A program made the translations under genes and the position numbers. A stretch of DNA of 64,000 bases, from contig JBPCKT010000029.1 of assembly GCA_051004015.1 (NCBI GenBank), positions 1 through 64,000 of the forward strand, written 5' to 3'. The DNA comes from SXOA01 sp051004015. Its GTDB lineage: Bacteria > Planctomycetota > Planctomycetia > Pirellulales > Pirellulaceae. A model generated the notes under the pieces. The model had not been told where the DNA came from and did not search any database. It saw only the letters and a list, made by a program, of their open reading frames with translations. This document shows, piece after piece, positions 1 to 7,625 of the stretch; the first letter of the stretch is position 1, and each line of letters begins with the position of its first letter.

Positions 1-197
1 CACCGCCTCACGTTCCTCGCAGGCGTGGGGGCGAAAGTTTGCATCCAGTCGTGCGTCGGGGCAGGGAGCCTTTGGCGACAACCGCTTCCCATTCCCCCTA
101 GACTCCTTCGCCAAACACTCCCGACCCCCTCGCCTTGCGCCCCATTGCGCCACCAATTGCCAACTGCCCCTGCGAGCAACTTTGTTATACTGCGGCC

Positions 198-1820
198 ATG
201 CATGCGTTCTTCAATTCTCTGCTGGGTCCAGCACTCCTGTTAACGGCCGTTGGCCTGCTCTGCGGCTGCTCGCCACCGGCCGCTACGGATTATGCTACGC
301 AGCCGGACGCGAAATTGGTCGCGGAAAAAGCGGTGGCCAAGGAAGCTATCGAAAAGACGCCTGCCGAAACTCCCGCGGAGGTAATCCAGGAAATCTGGGA
401 GGAGACTTACCTTCAAGGGGTTAAGGTCGGCTTCACCAAAACCGAAATCGCTAAGGTCCACGAGGGAGACACCACACTGATCCGCAGTCAGCAGACGGGG
501 GAGCTTCATCTCAAACGCGACGGCCAGTCCTCCGATCAGACGATGGCGTTCACCTGCTGGCAAACGGCCGACGGCAAGTTGGTGCGGTTTGAGAGTCAGA
601 TGGAGGGAGGGGGCTCCAAGACTCTCGGCAGTGGCCAGGTGGAGGGAAACAAGCTCCGCACGAAAACGCACACCCTCGGCAAAACGCAGCGGCAGTCATT
701 CGACTGGCTGCCGGAATATGGCGGCTACGTGGCGGTGGATGAATCGCTCCGCAAGCAGCCGCTCCAGCCCAAAGAGAAGCGGACGATTGTCGCCCTCACC
801 GCGCCGATCAACTCCCCGGCCGTCACGCAGCTTACGGCAGAGGATTTTGAAGTGACCAAACTTCTCACCGGCGAGCAGAAGCTGCTCAAGGTACGAGCCT
901 CGATTGCCCTGGGAGAGCAAACCCTGGACTCGGAACTGTGGATTTCCGACAAAGGAGAAATTCTCAAGACCCGCCAGCCGTTTGGGCTCGAAACCTATCG
1001 CACCACAAAGTCCATTGCTACGAACCTGGCAACCATCGGGGAAGTGGACTTGCTCCGCAGCACCATCGTGAAGCCAAAGGATTCCACTAACCCGAAGCGC
1101 AAGCGAGGGACGTCCTCGGAATTAGCTGCCGACCTCGCCTCCGCCCACCGCACCGTTTATCTGGTCCGCCTGAAGGAAGGCAATCCCGCCAAATCTTGTT
1201 CCAACGACTTGAGCCAACAACTGGAAGCAATCGACAAGCACTCCGCCCGGCTCATTATCACCGCGATCCGCCCCGATGCTCCCAAAATGCTCCCAGAAGC
1301 CATCCCGAAGCCCGCGGCGGACGCCCTGCTCCCCACCAGCTACATCCAGAGCGACGACCCCGAAATCATTCGCCTGGCCAATTCCGTCGCGGCCGAGGAA
1401 AAGGACTCCTGGAAAGTCGCCTGCGCCTTGGAAAAATTCGTCGACGACTCCATTACCGACAAGAATTTCGGCAGCGCCCTGGCCACCGCGGCGGAAGTCG
1501 TCCGCACCAAAGCCGGAGATTGCACGGAGCACTCCGTCCTCCTCGCCGCCCTCTGCCGGGCCCGCAAAATTCCCGCCCGCGTCGCCTTCGGCCTCATTTA
1601 CTCCGAGCATCTCGGCGGCTTTGCCTACCATATGTGGACCGAGGTCTGGATTAACGACCGCTGGGTCCCCATGGACGCCACTCTCGGCCGCGGCGGCATC
1701 GGCTGCGACCACATCAAGCTGGGGGACTCGAATTTGAAAGGCTCCGAGTCCCTCGCCGCGATGGCCTCGGTCGCACAGGTCCTGAACCAACTGGAATTGG
1801 AAATTGTCGAAATCGAATGA
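198..1820 (+). CDS. Transglutaminase-like domain lipoprotein
   Basis: The protein has 540 residues. The ATG at 198 is chosen because it is followed directly by a lipoprotein signal peptide ending in the lipobox LLCGC; the frame stays open upstream to a TTG at 135, but that extension is not signal-like. The C-terminal third carries a transglutaminase/papain-like core with Cys442 (in DCTEH), His478 (in HMWTEV) and Asp493 (in MDATLG), the expected catalytic triad order. The middle is a large beta-rich region with no family I recognise. Residues TNPKRKRG near 297-304 are encoded by a dispersed 27-nt repeat and look like an in-frame insertion. The triad suggests a periplasmic protease or amide-transfer enzyme; the substrate is unknown. 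Confidence 0.85.
   Translation: MHAFFNSLLGPALLLTAVGLLCGCSPPAATDYATQPDAKLVAEKAVAKEAIEKTPAETPAEVIQEIWEETYLQGVKVGFTKTEIAKVHEGDTTLIRSQQTGELHLKRDGQSSDQTMAFTCWQTADGKLVRFESQMEGGGSKTLGSGQVEGNKLRTKTHTLGKTQRQSFDWLPEYGGYVAVDESLRKQPLQPKEKRTIVALTAPINSPAVTQLTAEDFEVTKLLTGEQKLLKVRASIALGEQTLDSELWISDKGEILKTRQPFGLETYRTTKSIATNLATIGEVDLLRSTIVKPKDSTNPKRKRGTSSELAADLASAHRTVYLVRLKEGNPAKSCSNDLSQQLEAIDKHSARLIITAIRPDAPKMLPEAIPKPAADALLPTSYIQSDDPEIIRLANSVAAEEKDSWKVACALEKFVDDSITDKNFGSALATAAEVVRTKAGDCTEHSVLLAALCRARKIPARVAFGLIYSEHLGGFAYHMWTEVWINDRWVPMDATLGRGGIGCDHIKLGDSNLKGSESLAAMASVAQVLNQLELEIVEIE
1084..1110 (+). repeat. 27-nt dispersed repeat, copy a (inside CDS)
   Basis: Starts CCACTAACCCGAAGCGC and ends AGCGAGGGA. It matches 27078-27104 (minus) at 25 of 27 positions, and is related to copies at 48790-48816, 48847-48872 (minus), 54643-54669 (minus) and 56835-56861 (minus). 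Here it is translated in frame as TNPKRKRG inside the transglutaminase-like lipoprotein. Confidence 0.8.
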
Positions 1821-1847
1821 CAAAGAAAGAAATACGACAGAGGTTTG

Positions 1848-1956
1848 AACAGAAGGAAACAAAGGTAACGAAGGGGTGGGAGGCAGGCGATATTTGAAGT
1901 CCAATGGATTGAAATCTCTTCCTCCTCCCTCTTCGTTTCCTTCGTTTCCTTCTGTT
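1848..1956. repeat. Imperfect 26-bp inverted repeat between genes
   Basis: Left arm 1848-1873 (begins AACAGAAGGAAAC) and right arm 1931-1956 (ends GTTTCCTTCTGTT) are reverse complements at 24 of 26 positions, separated by 57 nt. It fills the spacer between two plus-strand genes. It could be a transcription terminator or a tiny non-autonomous mobile repeat. The arms are themselves built of GGAAACGAA-like units, and there is no T-tract right after the hairpin, so a simple intrinsic terminator is less likely. Confidence 0.65.
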
Positions 1957-1977
1957 TAAAAACCTCCTGTCTCCGTC

Positions 1978-2595
1978 ATGACCGACATTGCCCTTCCACT
2001 CGCACTTCGCCAGGCGCAACCAACCCTGTCGACCGAACGACTTCTGTTGCGCCCCTTGATGCTCGCGGACGCAGCGACTATCCAGCAGCTCGCCGGCGAC
2101 CGCGAAGTGGCCGACACCACGCGGCTCATCCCGCATCCGTATCCTGACGGCCTGGCAGAAACTTGGATTGCCTCGCTCCAGCCGCGGTATGAGAAAGGAG
2201 AGGGAGTATCGTTCGGCATCACGCTCAAGGACGGCCCGCTCATTGGCTCCATCGGTCTTTTGCTGAATCTCGTCGATCATCACGGCGAGCTCGGCTACTG
2301 GATCGGCAAAGCCTGGTGGAATCAAGGCATCTGCACCGAAGCCGCCGCCGCCGTCCTCGGCTACGCCTTCGAGACCCTGGAGCTGGAGCGGGTTTTTGCC
2401 AACTATTTTGCCCGCAATCCGGCCTCCGGCCGCGTCATTTCCAAGCTGGGGATGACGCAAGAAGGCATCCTCCGCCGCCACCGCTGCAAATGGGGCCAGT
2501 ACGAAGACCTCATCGTCTGCGGCATCCTCCGCGGCGAGCATCAGAGCCTCAACAAAGCCCGGGCGCGGAAGCGGACCAAGAAGCCCGTGGGGTGA
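1978..2595 (+). CDS. GNAT family N-acetyltransferase (RimJ/RimL-like)
   Basis: 205 residues, starting at ATG with no strong Shine-Dalgarno visible. The pattern is that of the RimJ/RimL branch of GNAT enzymes: an N-terminal TERLLLRPL strand, a central region GELGYWIGKAWWNQGICTEA forming the acetyl-CoA binding segment, then FARNPASGRVISKLGM and a C-terminal EDLIVCGILR. Such proteins acetylate N-termini of ribosomal proteins or small amines; the substrate here cannot be told. It stands alone between a lipoprotein gene and a convergent lipoprotein gene. Confidence 0.85.
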   Translation: MTDIALPLALRQAQPTLSTERLLLRPLMLADAATIQQLAGDREVADTTRLIPHPYPDGLAETWIASLQPRYEKGEGVSFGITLKDGPLIGSIGLLLNLVDHHGELGYWIGKAWWNQGICTEAAAAVLGYAFETLELERVFANYFARNPASGRVISKLGMTQEGILRRHRCKWGQYEDLIVCGILRGEHQSLNKARARKRTKKPVG

Positions 2596-2658
2596 CAAAG
2601 TTGGGGGCGCGTCTCCAATGTTGGGCGCGGTCGGAAACCCACGCCGAACCGTGTTGGT

Positions 2659-3492
2659 TCACCTTTCCACGACGAGCGCTGCAAATTCGCCCTCGTCAAT
2701 GTGATCCATGAAGGTGACCTCCGTCACCTTGATCTTCGACATAACTTCACCATCCATGATCATGTCGATTGCCATTGGCAGATTCAATCCATCGACCTTT
2801 TTGTACGCGGAGTAATACGTTTCGATCGACCGAGTCTTTTGAATACTGGAGTCGAACAATTCCTTCTTCGAAGCGACGAGCAAATGAGTCTCTTTGTCGA
2901 AAAAGTTGTCACCGACCCAATTGCCCGAATTTTCCAAGCGAACCCGATGAACAGGGTGCCCCTTCAAGTCGTCCGAGGGAAGGACCGACAGCTCAAAATC
3001 TGGCCCCAAGAGTGCCACAAGGATGGCAAGACTGTCGGAGGGATATGTGTGTAGATCTTGATTGACCTCGGTACTTGTGATCGGCTCGCCGCCATTCACT
3101 TGTGCCCATGACTTGCCGTCACTAACGACGAATTTCATTTCGAATTGTTCACCTTGGGATTTTCCCTTGAGTAGACGTTTCATCTTGCTGGGCAAATGAA
3201 ATATGTCGGTCTTTGTGAATTGCCCCGACACACCCTGTTGAAAGGCACCATCAACTGTCATTACCGTCTTGCCGATGTAGGTCTTCGCAAAGTTCGATTC
3301 ACCCCCATGAGCCTCAATGGCGGCACGGATGATCTCGGCAGGACCAGTAGTCTCTACTTGTGGCCGCACGACACTGTCGGAACCTCCCGTTTGATTGTCA
3401 TTTATTGGAGTTGTTTGTACGGACTTATTCGAGCTACATCCGAGGCAGACGATGAGCAACAAGAACGCGAAAGTGAGTGGTTGTGGCGTCAT
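2659..3492 (-). CDS. Lipoprotein of unknown function, possibly LolA-like fold
   Basis: 277 residues. The start at 3492 is preferred over upstream codons because the sequence then begins with a short hydrophobic leader ending in the lipobox VCLGC. The body is rich in beta-type patterns (TYIGKTVMTVDGAF, SGQFTKTDIFHLPSKMKRL, LNLPMAIDMIMDGEVMSKIKVTEVTF), resembling outer-membrane lipoprotein-sorting folds, but no catalytic motif is visible. GC and codon use look lower than in the neighbours. It is convergent with the GNAT gene and monocistronic. The function is unknown; a surface or outer-membrane localisation is inferred only from the lipobox. Confidence 0.75.
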   Translation of the reverse strand: MTPQPLTFAFLLLIVCLGCSSNKSVQTTPINDNQTGGSDSVVRPQVETTGPAEIIRAAIEAHGGESNFAKTYIGKTVMTVDGAFQQGVSGQFTKTDIFHLPSKMKRLLKGKSQGEQFEMKFVVSDGKSWAQVNGGEPITSTEVNQDLHTYPSDSLAILVALLGPDFELSVLPSDDLKGHPVHRVRLENSGNWVGDNFFDKETHLLVASKKELFDSSIQKTRSIETYYSAYKKVDGLNLPMAIDMIMDGEVMSKIKVTEVTFMDHIDEGEFAALVVER

Positions 3493-3590
3493 AGTCGGTA
3501 ATGTGAGCACGGCAGAATGATGTCAAAGTTCTGCAACTAGAACAGGCGGCAAGGGCTTGGACGTTCGGAATTTCAGTATAGCATCGATCA

Positions 3591-4022
3591 TCAAGCCGGG
3601 CCGGTGACATGCCCCACCAGCTGCTCAATGCCCACCGGCACCAGCGGGCAAAGCTCATTGAACCAATCGAGCGGCCTCCAGATGCCTCCGGTCTTCCAGC
3701 CGCCATCGAGCAGCGGGATCTCGACCAATTCATAGAGCGACCGATCAGCGAACTGGCCGTCGTAGACAAACACCACTTCGTGCTGCTGCCGGCCTTCCAG
3801 CTCAAACAGATTCTCCAGCACTCCCAGCAGCTTCAGCTCTCGCACCTCGGCACCGAGTTCCTCGCGAATCTCTCGCACAATGGTCTGCTCGGAAGTTTCA
3901 CCCAGCTCAACACCGCCGCCAAGCGGCCGGGCGTATCGCTGGTTGTTCGCCGTATCGAACCCCTCGGTAACCAGAATCTCCTCGTCGCGGCGGAAGAGGC
4001 AGATGGCGATAACCCGAATCAT
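3591..4022 (-). CDS. NUDIX hydrolase
   Basis: 143 residues. The NUDIX box is complete at about residues 36-58: GGVELGE, seven residues, then REIREELGA, matching GX5EX7REUXEEXGU. The start at 4022 is chosen because its ATG overlaps the stop of the upstream gene (ATGA at 4022-4019), indicating translational coupling; an upstream in-frame start would create a large overlap. NUDIX enzymes cleave nucleoside diphosphates linked to other groups; the substrate is not evident. It is the last gene of a three-gene minus-strand operon with two secreted proteins, an odd pairing for a cytoplasmic hydrolase. Confidence 0.9.
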   Translation of the reverse strand: MIRVIAICLFRRDEEILVTEGFDTANNQRYARPLGGGVELGETSEQTIVREIREELGAEVRELKLLGVLENLFELEGRQQHEVVFVYDGQFADRSLYELVEIPLLDGGWKTGGIWRPLDWFNELCPLVPVGIEQLVGHVTGPA

Positions 4023-4903
4023 GGCTTCTCCGCCGCCGAATCTGCTTCCAATCGCTGCGTCCCCACCGCCAGCTCGTCCAGCCACAGCGTTTGCTCATGC
4101 GGCAGCAGGCCGGGACCGAAATAGGGCAAGACGAGCAGTTGGTTGAACTTCATCTTGGGGAAATCCGTGGAGCGGAGCACCACATCGGTTCGGTCAATCA
4201 CTTGTTTCCCATCGAACCAGCCCCGCACGATGCCGTCCGCTTTCGGCTTGTCGGTTTTCGCATCCAGGCTGTTGAGTTGGAACAAAGCCTCCACGCAGTG
4301 CCACTGGTCATCTTTGAAGAGCACCTCCTTGCTGTCGTACAACTCCCCGTTGTAGCCTCCCTTCAGCGGCCCCTGGGTCAGGCCGTGCGGCCGGTCCTTG
4401 TTCTGAATGTCCTGCGCCGCCAGGCGGAGTTTGCCGTTCACCGGCTCGATATAAACCGTCAAATGGCTGGCGGCGGGGCCGTGCCATTTCCCGTTCTCCG
4501 TCGTCATGAACTGAATCAGATGCGGATGATAATTCCGCCCCGTCCAGCCCCAGCCCTTGGAGAGCCGCAGATGGCAGCGGAGATAAATCGTCTCCGTCGG
4601 CTCAAAGAGGCGGCGCACACCGTCGGAGTTATCGGGCTTCGTCCCTTTCGCCGGCCAGTGAAATTCCAGGCAGCCGTCATCCTCTTTGGCGTCGGACTTA
4701 GCGTCCTTCTTGGCGATCACGAACTTCTCGCCGTCGTACCATTCGCGTTTCAGGAGCCGCGAGTCGTCGAAGCTCTCTCGAAAGAGCAGTCCAGGGGGTT
4801 TGTCCCTTTCTTCCGCACAGACTCGCGAATTGCCTGGCGAGGCGAGTCCAATCACGCACACCGTCAGCAAGAGCGCAGTTTTCAATGGATGGATTCGTGT
4901 CAT
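4019..4903 (-). CDS. Secreted LamG / polysaccharide-lyase-like protein
   Basis: 294 residues. The start at 4903 overlaps the stop of the preceding gene (ATGA), and the product then begins with a clean signal peptide (TALLLTVCVIGLASPGNSRVCA). The mature part looks like a single concanavalin A-like beta-sandwich: LLFRESFDD, LRCHLRLSKGWGW, HLIQFMTTENGKWHGPA, DDQWHCVEALFQLNS, GIVRGWFDGKQVIDRTDV and a closing LWLDELAVG. This layout resembles heparin/alginate-lyase-like and LamG folds that bind or cleave polysaccharides. I cannot point to catalytic residues, so the enzyme class is open. Confidence 0.75.
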   Translation of the reverse strand: MTRIHPLKTALLLTVCVIGLASPGNSRVCAEERDKPPGLLFRESFDDSRLLKREWYDGEKFVIAKKDAKSDAKEDDGCLEFHWPAKGTKPDNSDGVRRLFEPTETIYLRCHLRLSKGWGWTGRNYHPHLIQFMTTENGKWHGPAASHLTVYIEPVNGKLRLAAQDIQNKDRPHGLTQGPLKGGYNGELYDSKEVLFKDDQWHCVEALFQLNSLDAKTDKPKADGIVRGWFDGKQVIDRTDVVLRSTDFPKMKFNQLLVLPYFGPGLLPHEQTLWLDELAVGTQRLEADSAAEKP

Positions 4904-5709
4904 GGCGTGCGGTCCAACTTCAATACGGATCGGCTGAGGGTGGAGTTCCGGTAGTCGGAGCCGAATTGCGACTCCTCCGGATGCTCTGACAGCACCACCA
5001 CGTTCTTGTTTTTGATTTCCCACACCAGGCCCGTCATCCGCTCATTCTCGGGCTGGATCATCGACAACCGGCCATCGCGGAGCTCATACGTCCCCCGCAG
5101 GTTGGCGGCTCCAGCGACAAGGCGGTATTTCGTCCCGTTCTCCAGCCGCTCCAAACGTGCCTCGTATTCAATACCCCTGGGCATCGTCAGCAGCCATTTG
5201 CCGGTCAAATCGAAAACGGGAGCAGGTTCCGGCGGGCTGATAGCTTTTGCCTTTGGTTCATCCTTCGCCAGCGGCTCATTCCTGCGACTTTCCTGGATTG
5301 TTCCGATAGCCCGCGCCAGCTGGTCGGAGTGTTCCTGAATCCCCCATTTTGAGTCCGCGAGAGTGAATTTGGTGTCCTGCCCAGTGATCCGCTTCAAAAA
5401 CAGGAGGCACTTGCCCCCTTCCTTGAGAAACGGCAGCGTGTCCCCCGGTTTCAACTCCAGCCGCACAAAGCCGACGCTGATTTTCTTCTCGGAGCACTGG
5501 CCGGCGATGACCTGGCCAACCTCCAACTCGCAGTGATAGTGGATCACTCCCTGCTCGGTCGATACCCCAATCACCAGCGTGAATGTCCCGCTGAGGCAAA
5601 CGTCCGATTTTGTCAGGTAGCCGCGCAGAGTTTCCGCCGACGGCTCCGCGGCTGTGACGGCAGAAGCTAGGAACGTAATCAGCACGCTGGAGAATGCAAT
5701 TCGGGTCAT
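4900..5709 (-). CDS. Secreted protein of unknown function
   Basis: 269 residues beginning with a signal peptide (MTRIAFSSVLITFLASAVTAAEP). The start is supported by a good ribosome site, AAAGGAGC, seven bases upstream of the ATG. The N-terminal half (ETLRGYLTKSDVCLSGTFTLVIG, ELEVGQVIAGQC, LKPGDTLPFLKEGGKCLLFLKR) has the look of a beta-barrel or OB-like domain. The C-terminal half (FDLTGKWLLTMPRGIEYEA, LRGTYELRDGRLSMIQPENERMTGLVWEI) resembles a small lipocalin-like or uncharacterised carbohydrate-associated domain. It is first in the operon with the LamG-like protein and the NUDIX hydrolase. I recognise no family. Confidence 0.7.
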   Translation of the reverse strand: MTRIAFSSVLITFLASAVTAAEPSAETLRGYLTKSDVCLSGTFTLVIGVSTEQGVIHYHCELEVGQVIAGQCSEKKISVGFVRLELKPGDTLPFLKEGGKCLLFLKRITGQDTKFTLADSKWGIQEHSDQLARAIGTIQESRRNEPLAKDEPKAKAISPPEPAPVFDLTGKWLLTMPRGIEYEARLERLENGTKYRLVAGAANLRGTYELRDGRLSMIQPENERMTGLVWEIKNKNVVVLSEHPEESQFGSDYRNSTLSRSVLKLDRTP

Positions 5710-5937
5710 CGGCAGCTCCTTTCGATTGAGCCCTCAGTATATAGAACGCCGGCGACAGCTCGCACCTCGGTCTGGGGCAACTCGCCATAAAGTGTAGACG
5801 AACTGGGAGGCGATTCCGTTTCTGCCGGAGGGGTTGAGGACAGCCCTGCGAGGCGAGTTCCCGGCCGCTGAAGGTAAGCATAGACTGCGGGGTGGCAATA
5901 TCATGTCTCAAGTCGCCTTTTGGACGCGGAGTGCAAT

Positions 5938-6810
5938 GTGCGCACGACCTTTCTGGCCATCACCATCGCAGCTCTATCCTGCTCTGCGGCCGTCGCTGCC
6001 GAACCCTTCGTCTCTCGCGGCTTCGTCAAGTTTCCCGCGGAGATTGAAGTGGGAGCGGTGTCGGCGGTGGCGGTAGATAAAGAGGACAATGTCTACGTGT
6101 TGCAGCGGGGCAAAGAGCCGCTGCTGATGTTTGACAACGAGGGAAAATTCATCCGGGCTTGGGGTGAGGGCCTGTTCAAAGTGCCGCACGGCTTGCGGGT
6201 GGATCAAGAGAGGCACATTTGGACGACGGACAACGGCAATCACGTGCTGCGGAAGTTTGACCGCGAAGGAAAGCTGCTGGCGACGCTGGGCACCGAAGGA
6301 AAGCCCGGCAGCGACGTATCCGCGTTTCGCGCTCCGGACGACCTGGTCTTCGACTCGCTCGGCAACCTCTACGTCGCCGACAGCGGCAACAGCCGAATTG
6401 TGAAGCTCACGGCGGACGGAGAATTCCTCATGCAATGGGGGAGCAAGGGACAGAAGAGCGGCCAGTTCGCCACCGCCCATTCGCTGGCCATCGATGCGAA
6501 GGACTGCCTCTACGTCGGCGACCGCGGCAACAAGCGCATTCAGCTCTTCGACACCCAGGGAAAACACCTCGCCGACTGGGACGGCTTTGGCAACCCCTTC
6601 GGCCTCGTCATCGTCGGAGACGAGCTGCTCGCCAGCGAAGGAGACATCCACAAAATCTTTCACCTCGACCTCAAAGACGGCCGCATCACCGCCTGTTGGG
6701 GCACCCCCGACACCCTGCAACTCCCCCACCTCATGGCGCTCGACTCCCGCGGCACTTTGTACGTGGCGGAAGTGAATGGAAAGCGGGTGCAGAAGTTTGG
6801 GAGGCGGTAG
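5938..6810 (+). CDS. Secreted NHL-repeat beta-propeller protein
   Basis: About 290 residues. The GTG at 5938 is preferred over the TTG at 5920 because it places a GCGGAG ribosome site at the right distance and starts directly with a signal peptide (RTTFLAITIAALSCSAAVAAEP). The mature part is a string of NHL repeats: VAVDKEDNVYVLQRG, LRVDQERHIWTTDNGNHVLRKFD, LVFDSLGNLYVADSGNSRIVKL, LAIDAKDCLYVGDRGNKRIQLFD, MALDSRGTLYVAEVNGKRVQKF. NHL propellers serve as interaction scaffolds, and some act as peptidyl-glycine lyases. No catalytic motif is seen, so a scaffold role is a guess. Confidence 0.88.
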   Translation: MRTTFLAITIAALSCSAAVAAEPFVSRGFVKFPAEIEVGAVSAVAVDKEDNVYVLQRGKEPLLMFDNEGKFIRAWGEGLFKVPHGLRVDQERHIWTTDNGNHVLRKFDREGKLLATLGTEGKPGSDVSAFRAPDDLVFDSLGNLYVADSGNSRIVKLTADGEFLMQWGSKGQKSGQFATAHSLAIDAKDCLYVGDRGNKRIQLFDTQGKHLADWDGFGNPFGLVIVGDELLASEGDIHKIFHLDLKDGRITACWGTPDTLQLPHLMALDSRGTLYVAEVNGKRVQKFGRR

Positions 6811-7094
6811 TCGCGGACATGGTCCGAACGGACTCTTGATCCCTTGTCCCAGGGTGCGCTCGCGAACTCGCGGGCCCAGGGCTGTGTTGGGTGACCCGTT
6901 CGGGGTGAACGCCCCTGCCGCCAGTGCCGTCCCAATCAATTCCACGGGGGAAAGGAGATGGTCAAGCCTGGACCTTGGCGGCTCCTGCGCCCTACCGCTG
7001 CCGCTCCCGTTCAAGAAAGGGAATTGGGAAAAAAGTTCAAAAAAATCGCTCCACGAACCGCTATTGGCAATGAACAGGTGTATAATAACTAAAC

Positions 7095-7312
7095 GGCGAC
7101 AGAGCTGCGTATCGGCCAGGGAGGGTAAGGTCTTTGGCAATCGGGTCGTTAAGCAATGAAATTGCCGCAAAGCGGTTGGGCGACAGTCTGCCTAGGGAAA
7201 CCTGGGTCAGACGCTTTGGCACGGTTGGGAGACACAGGCCAAACGAGAGGGAACCCGCGTCGCCGGAGAGAGTGCTTTTTGGGCAGGCTGGAAGCCTACC
7301 CCACCGTTTTTT
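7095..7312 (+). ncRNA. Candidate structured RNA, class unknown
   Basis: A TATAAT box at 7081-7086 stands eight bases before GGCGAC (7095-7100), although no good -35 is visible. GGCGAC can pair with GTCGCC at 7259-7264, enclosing several hairpins: GGCAAT/ATTGCC around 7137-7165, CCGCAAAGCGG near 7165-7175, a strong stem at 7186-7212 (GTCTG...CAGAC with a GAAA-type loop) and TTTGGC/GCCAAA near 7215-7243. The stretch ends in a GC hairpin (7281-7302) and a run of six T. It has no coding pattern. It does not match the RNase P, tmRNA or SRP consensus cores I know. Confidence 0.35.
7281..7304 (-). repeat. TCC-centred palindrome, copy 5 (terminator-like)
   Basis: Read on the minus strand it runs GTGGGG, TAGGCT, TCC, AGCCTGCCC. 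On the plus strand the same hairpin is followed by CACCG and TTTTTT (7307-7312), so it may double as an intrinsic terminator for the candidate RNA. It shares the fixed TCC centre with the copies at 7596-7620, 8590-8614, 8616-8640 and 20526-20549. Confidence 0.6.
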
Positions 7313-7349
7313 CGCGCTCCCCTTATCGATAAGTATCGATAAGTTTTTG

Positions 7350-7524
7350 TGAATCAAAAACGGAGTTTTTGGGGACTTGATTCACAGAGTTACGGCGAGA
7401 TGAATCAACGGAAGACCGCGGGTCGACAAGAGTTGCGCCGTCGGCCGTTGACATAAGTGGTTTGAGGAAAGAGGGCGTGAATCATGAATCAAAAATGCCA
7501 CGGACGGGGGGGGTGTCTGATTCA
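7350..7524. repeat. TGAATCA/TGATTCA cluster A
   Basis: Six exact copies of the heptamer TGAATCA or its complement TGATTCA: 7350-7356, 7378-7384, 7401-7407, 7478-7484, 7485-7491 (in tandem with the previous one) and 7518-7524. Clusters of the same kind lie at 27149-27388 and 53455-53599. It may be a protein binding array. Confidence 0.7.
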
Positions 7525-7551
7525 CCAGGTTTTGGCGTGCCCGCAAACGAA

Positions 7552-7577
7552 CACGCCCACGCAGAGCCGTGGGCGTG
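7552..7577. repeat. Perfect 10-bp inverted repeat downstream of the sigma factor gene
   Basis: CACGCCCACG (7552-7561) and CGTGGGCGTG (7568-7577) are perfect complements with a 6-nt loop. It lies beyond the 3' end of the minus-strand sigma factor gene and may help end its transcript, but there is no T-tract on that strand. Confidence 0.6.
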
Positions 7578-7595
7578 CCACCCAAGTGTAGCGAC

Positions 7596-7620
7596 GGACG
7601 GGATTGGAATCCCATCCTAC
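7596..7620 (-). repeat. TCC-centred palindrome, copy 1
   Basis: On the minus strand: GTAGGA, TGGGAT, TCC, AATCCCG, TCC. It sits six bases past the stop codon of the minus-strand sigma factor gene, so it may act as a transcript end or 3' stability hairpin. It has the same architecture as the copies at 8590-8614, 8616-8640 and 20526-20549. Confidence 0.65.
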
Positions 7621-7625
7621 GTGAC

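Larger units (their letters stand above)
6811..7625. other. Long gene-free spacer
   Basis: No credible protein gene is present here. The part 6830-6960 is a low-complexity GC-rich stretch of the kind seen dispersed in planctomycete genomes. It is followed by a candidate structured RNA (7095-7312), a double TATCGATA motif at 7324-7342, a TGAATCA cluster (7350-7524) and two palindromes (7552-7577 and 7596-7617) that lie just beyond the stop codon of the sigma factor gene. Confidence 0.6.

Noticed and set aside
25..243. Short plus-strand frame at the window start
   Set aside because: Pro-rich low-complexity product, no ribosome site, overlaps the lipoprotein start.
7064..7086. TTGGCA plus TATAAT as a full promoter for the candidate RNA
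   Set aside because: The spacing is 11 bases, too short; only the -10 box is kept as weak support.
7095..7312. RNase P RNA, tmRNA or SRP RNA
   Set aside because: No GAGGAAAGTCC-type RNase P core, no tRNA-like acceptor end, and no SRP GGAAGC/GCAGCC loop pair in the right place.
7324..7342. Doubled TATCGATA motif as an attachment site
   Set aside because: Only two copies 10 bases apart and no integrase or tRNA end nearby.
7350..7524. CRISPR-like or tandem repeat array
   Set aside because: TGAATCA units are only 7 bases, irregularly spaced and in both orientations; no spacer-length periodicity.
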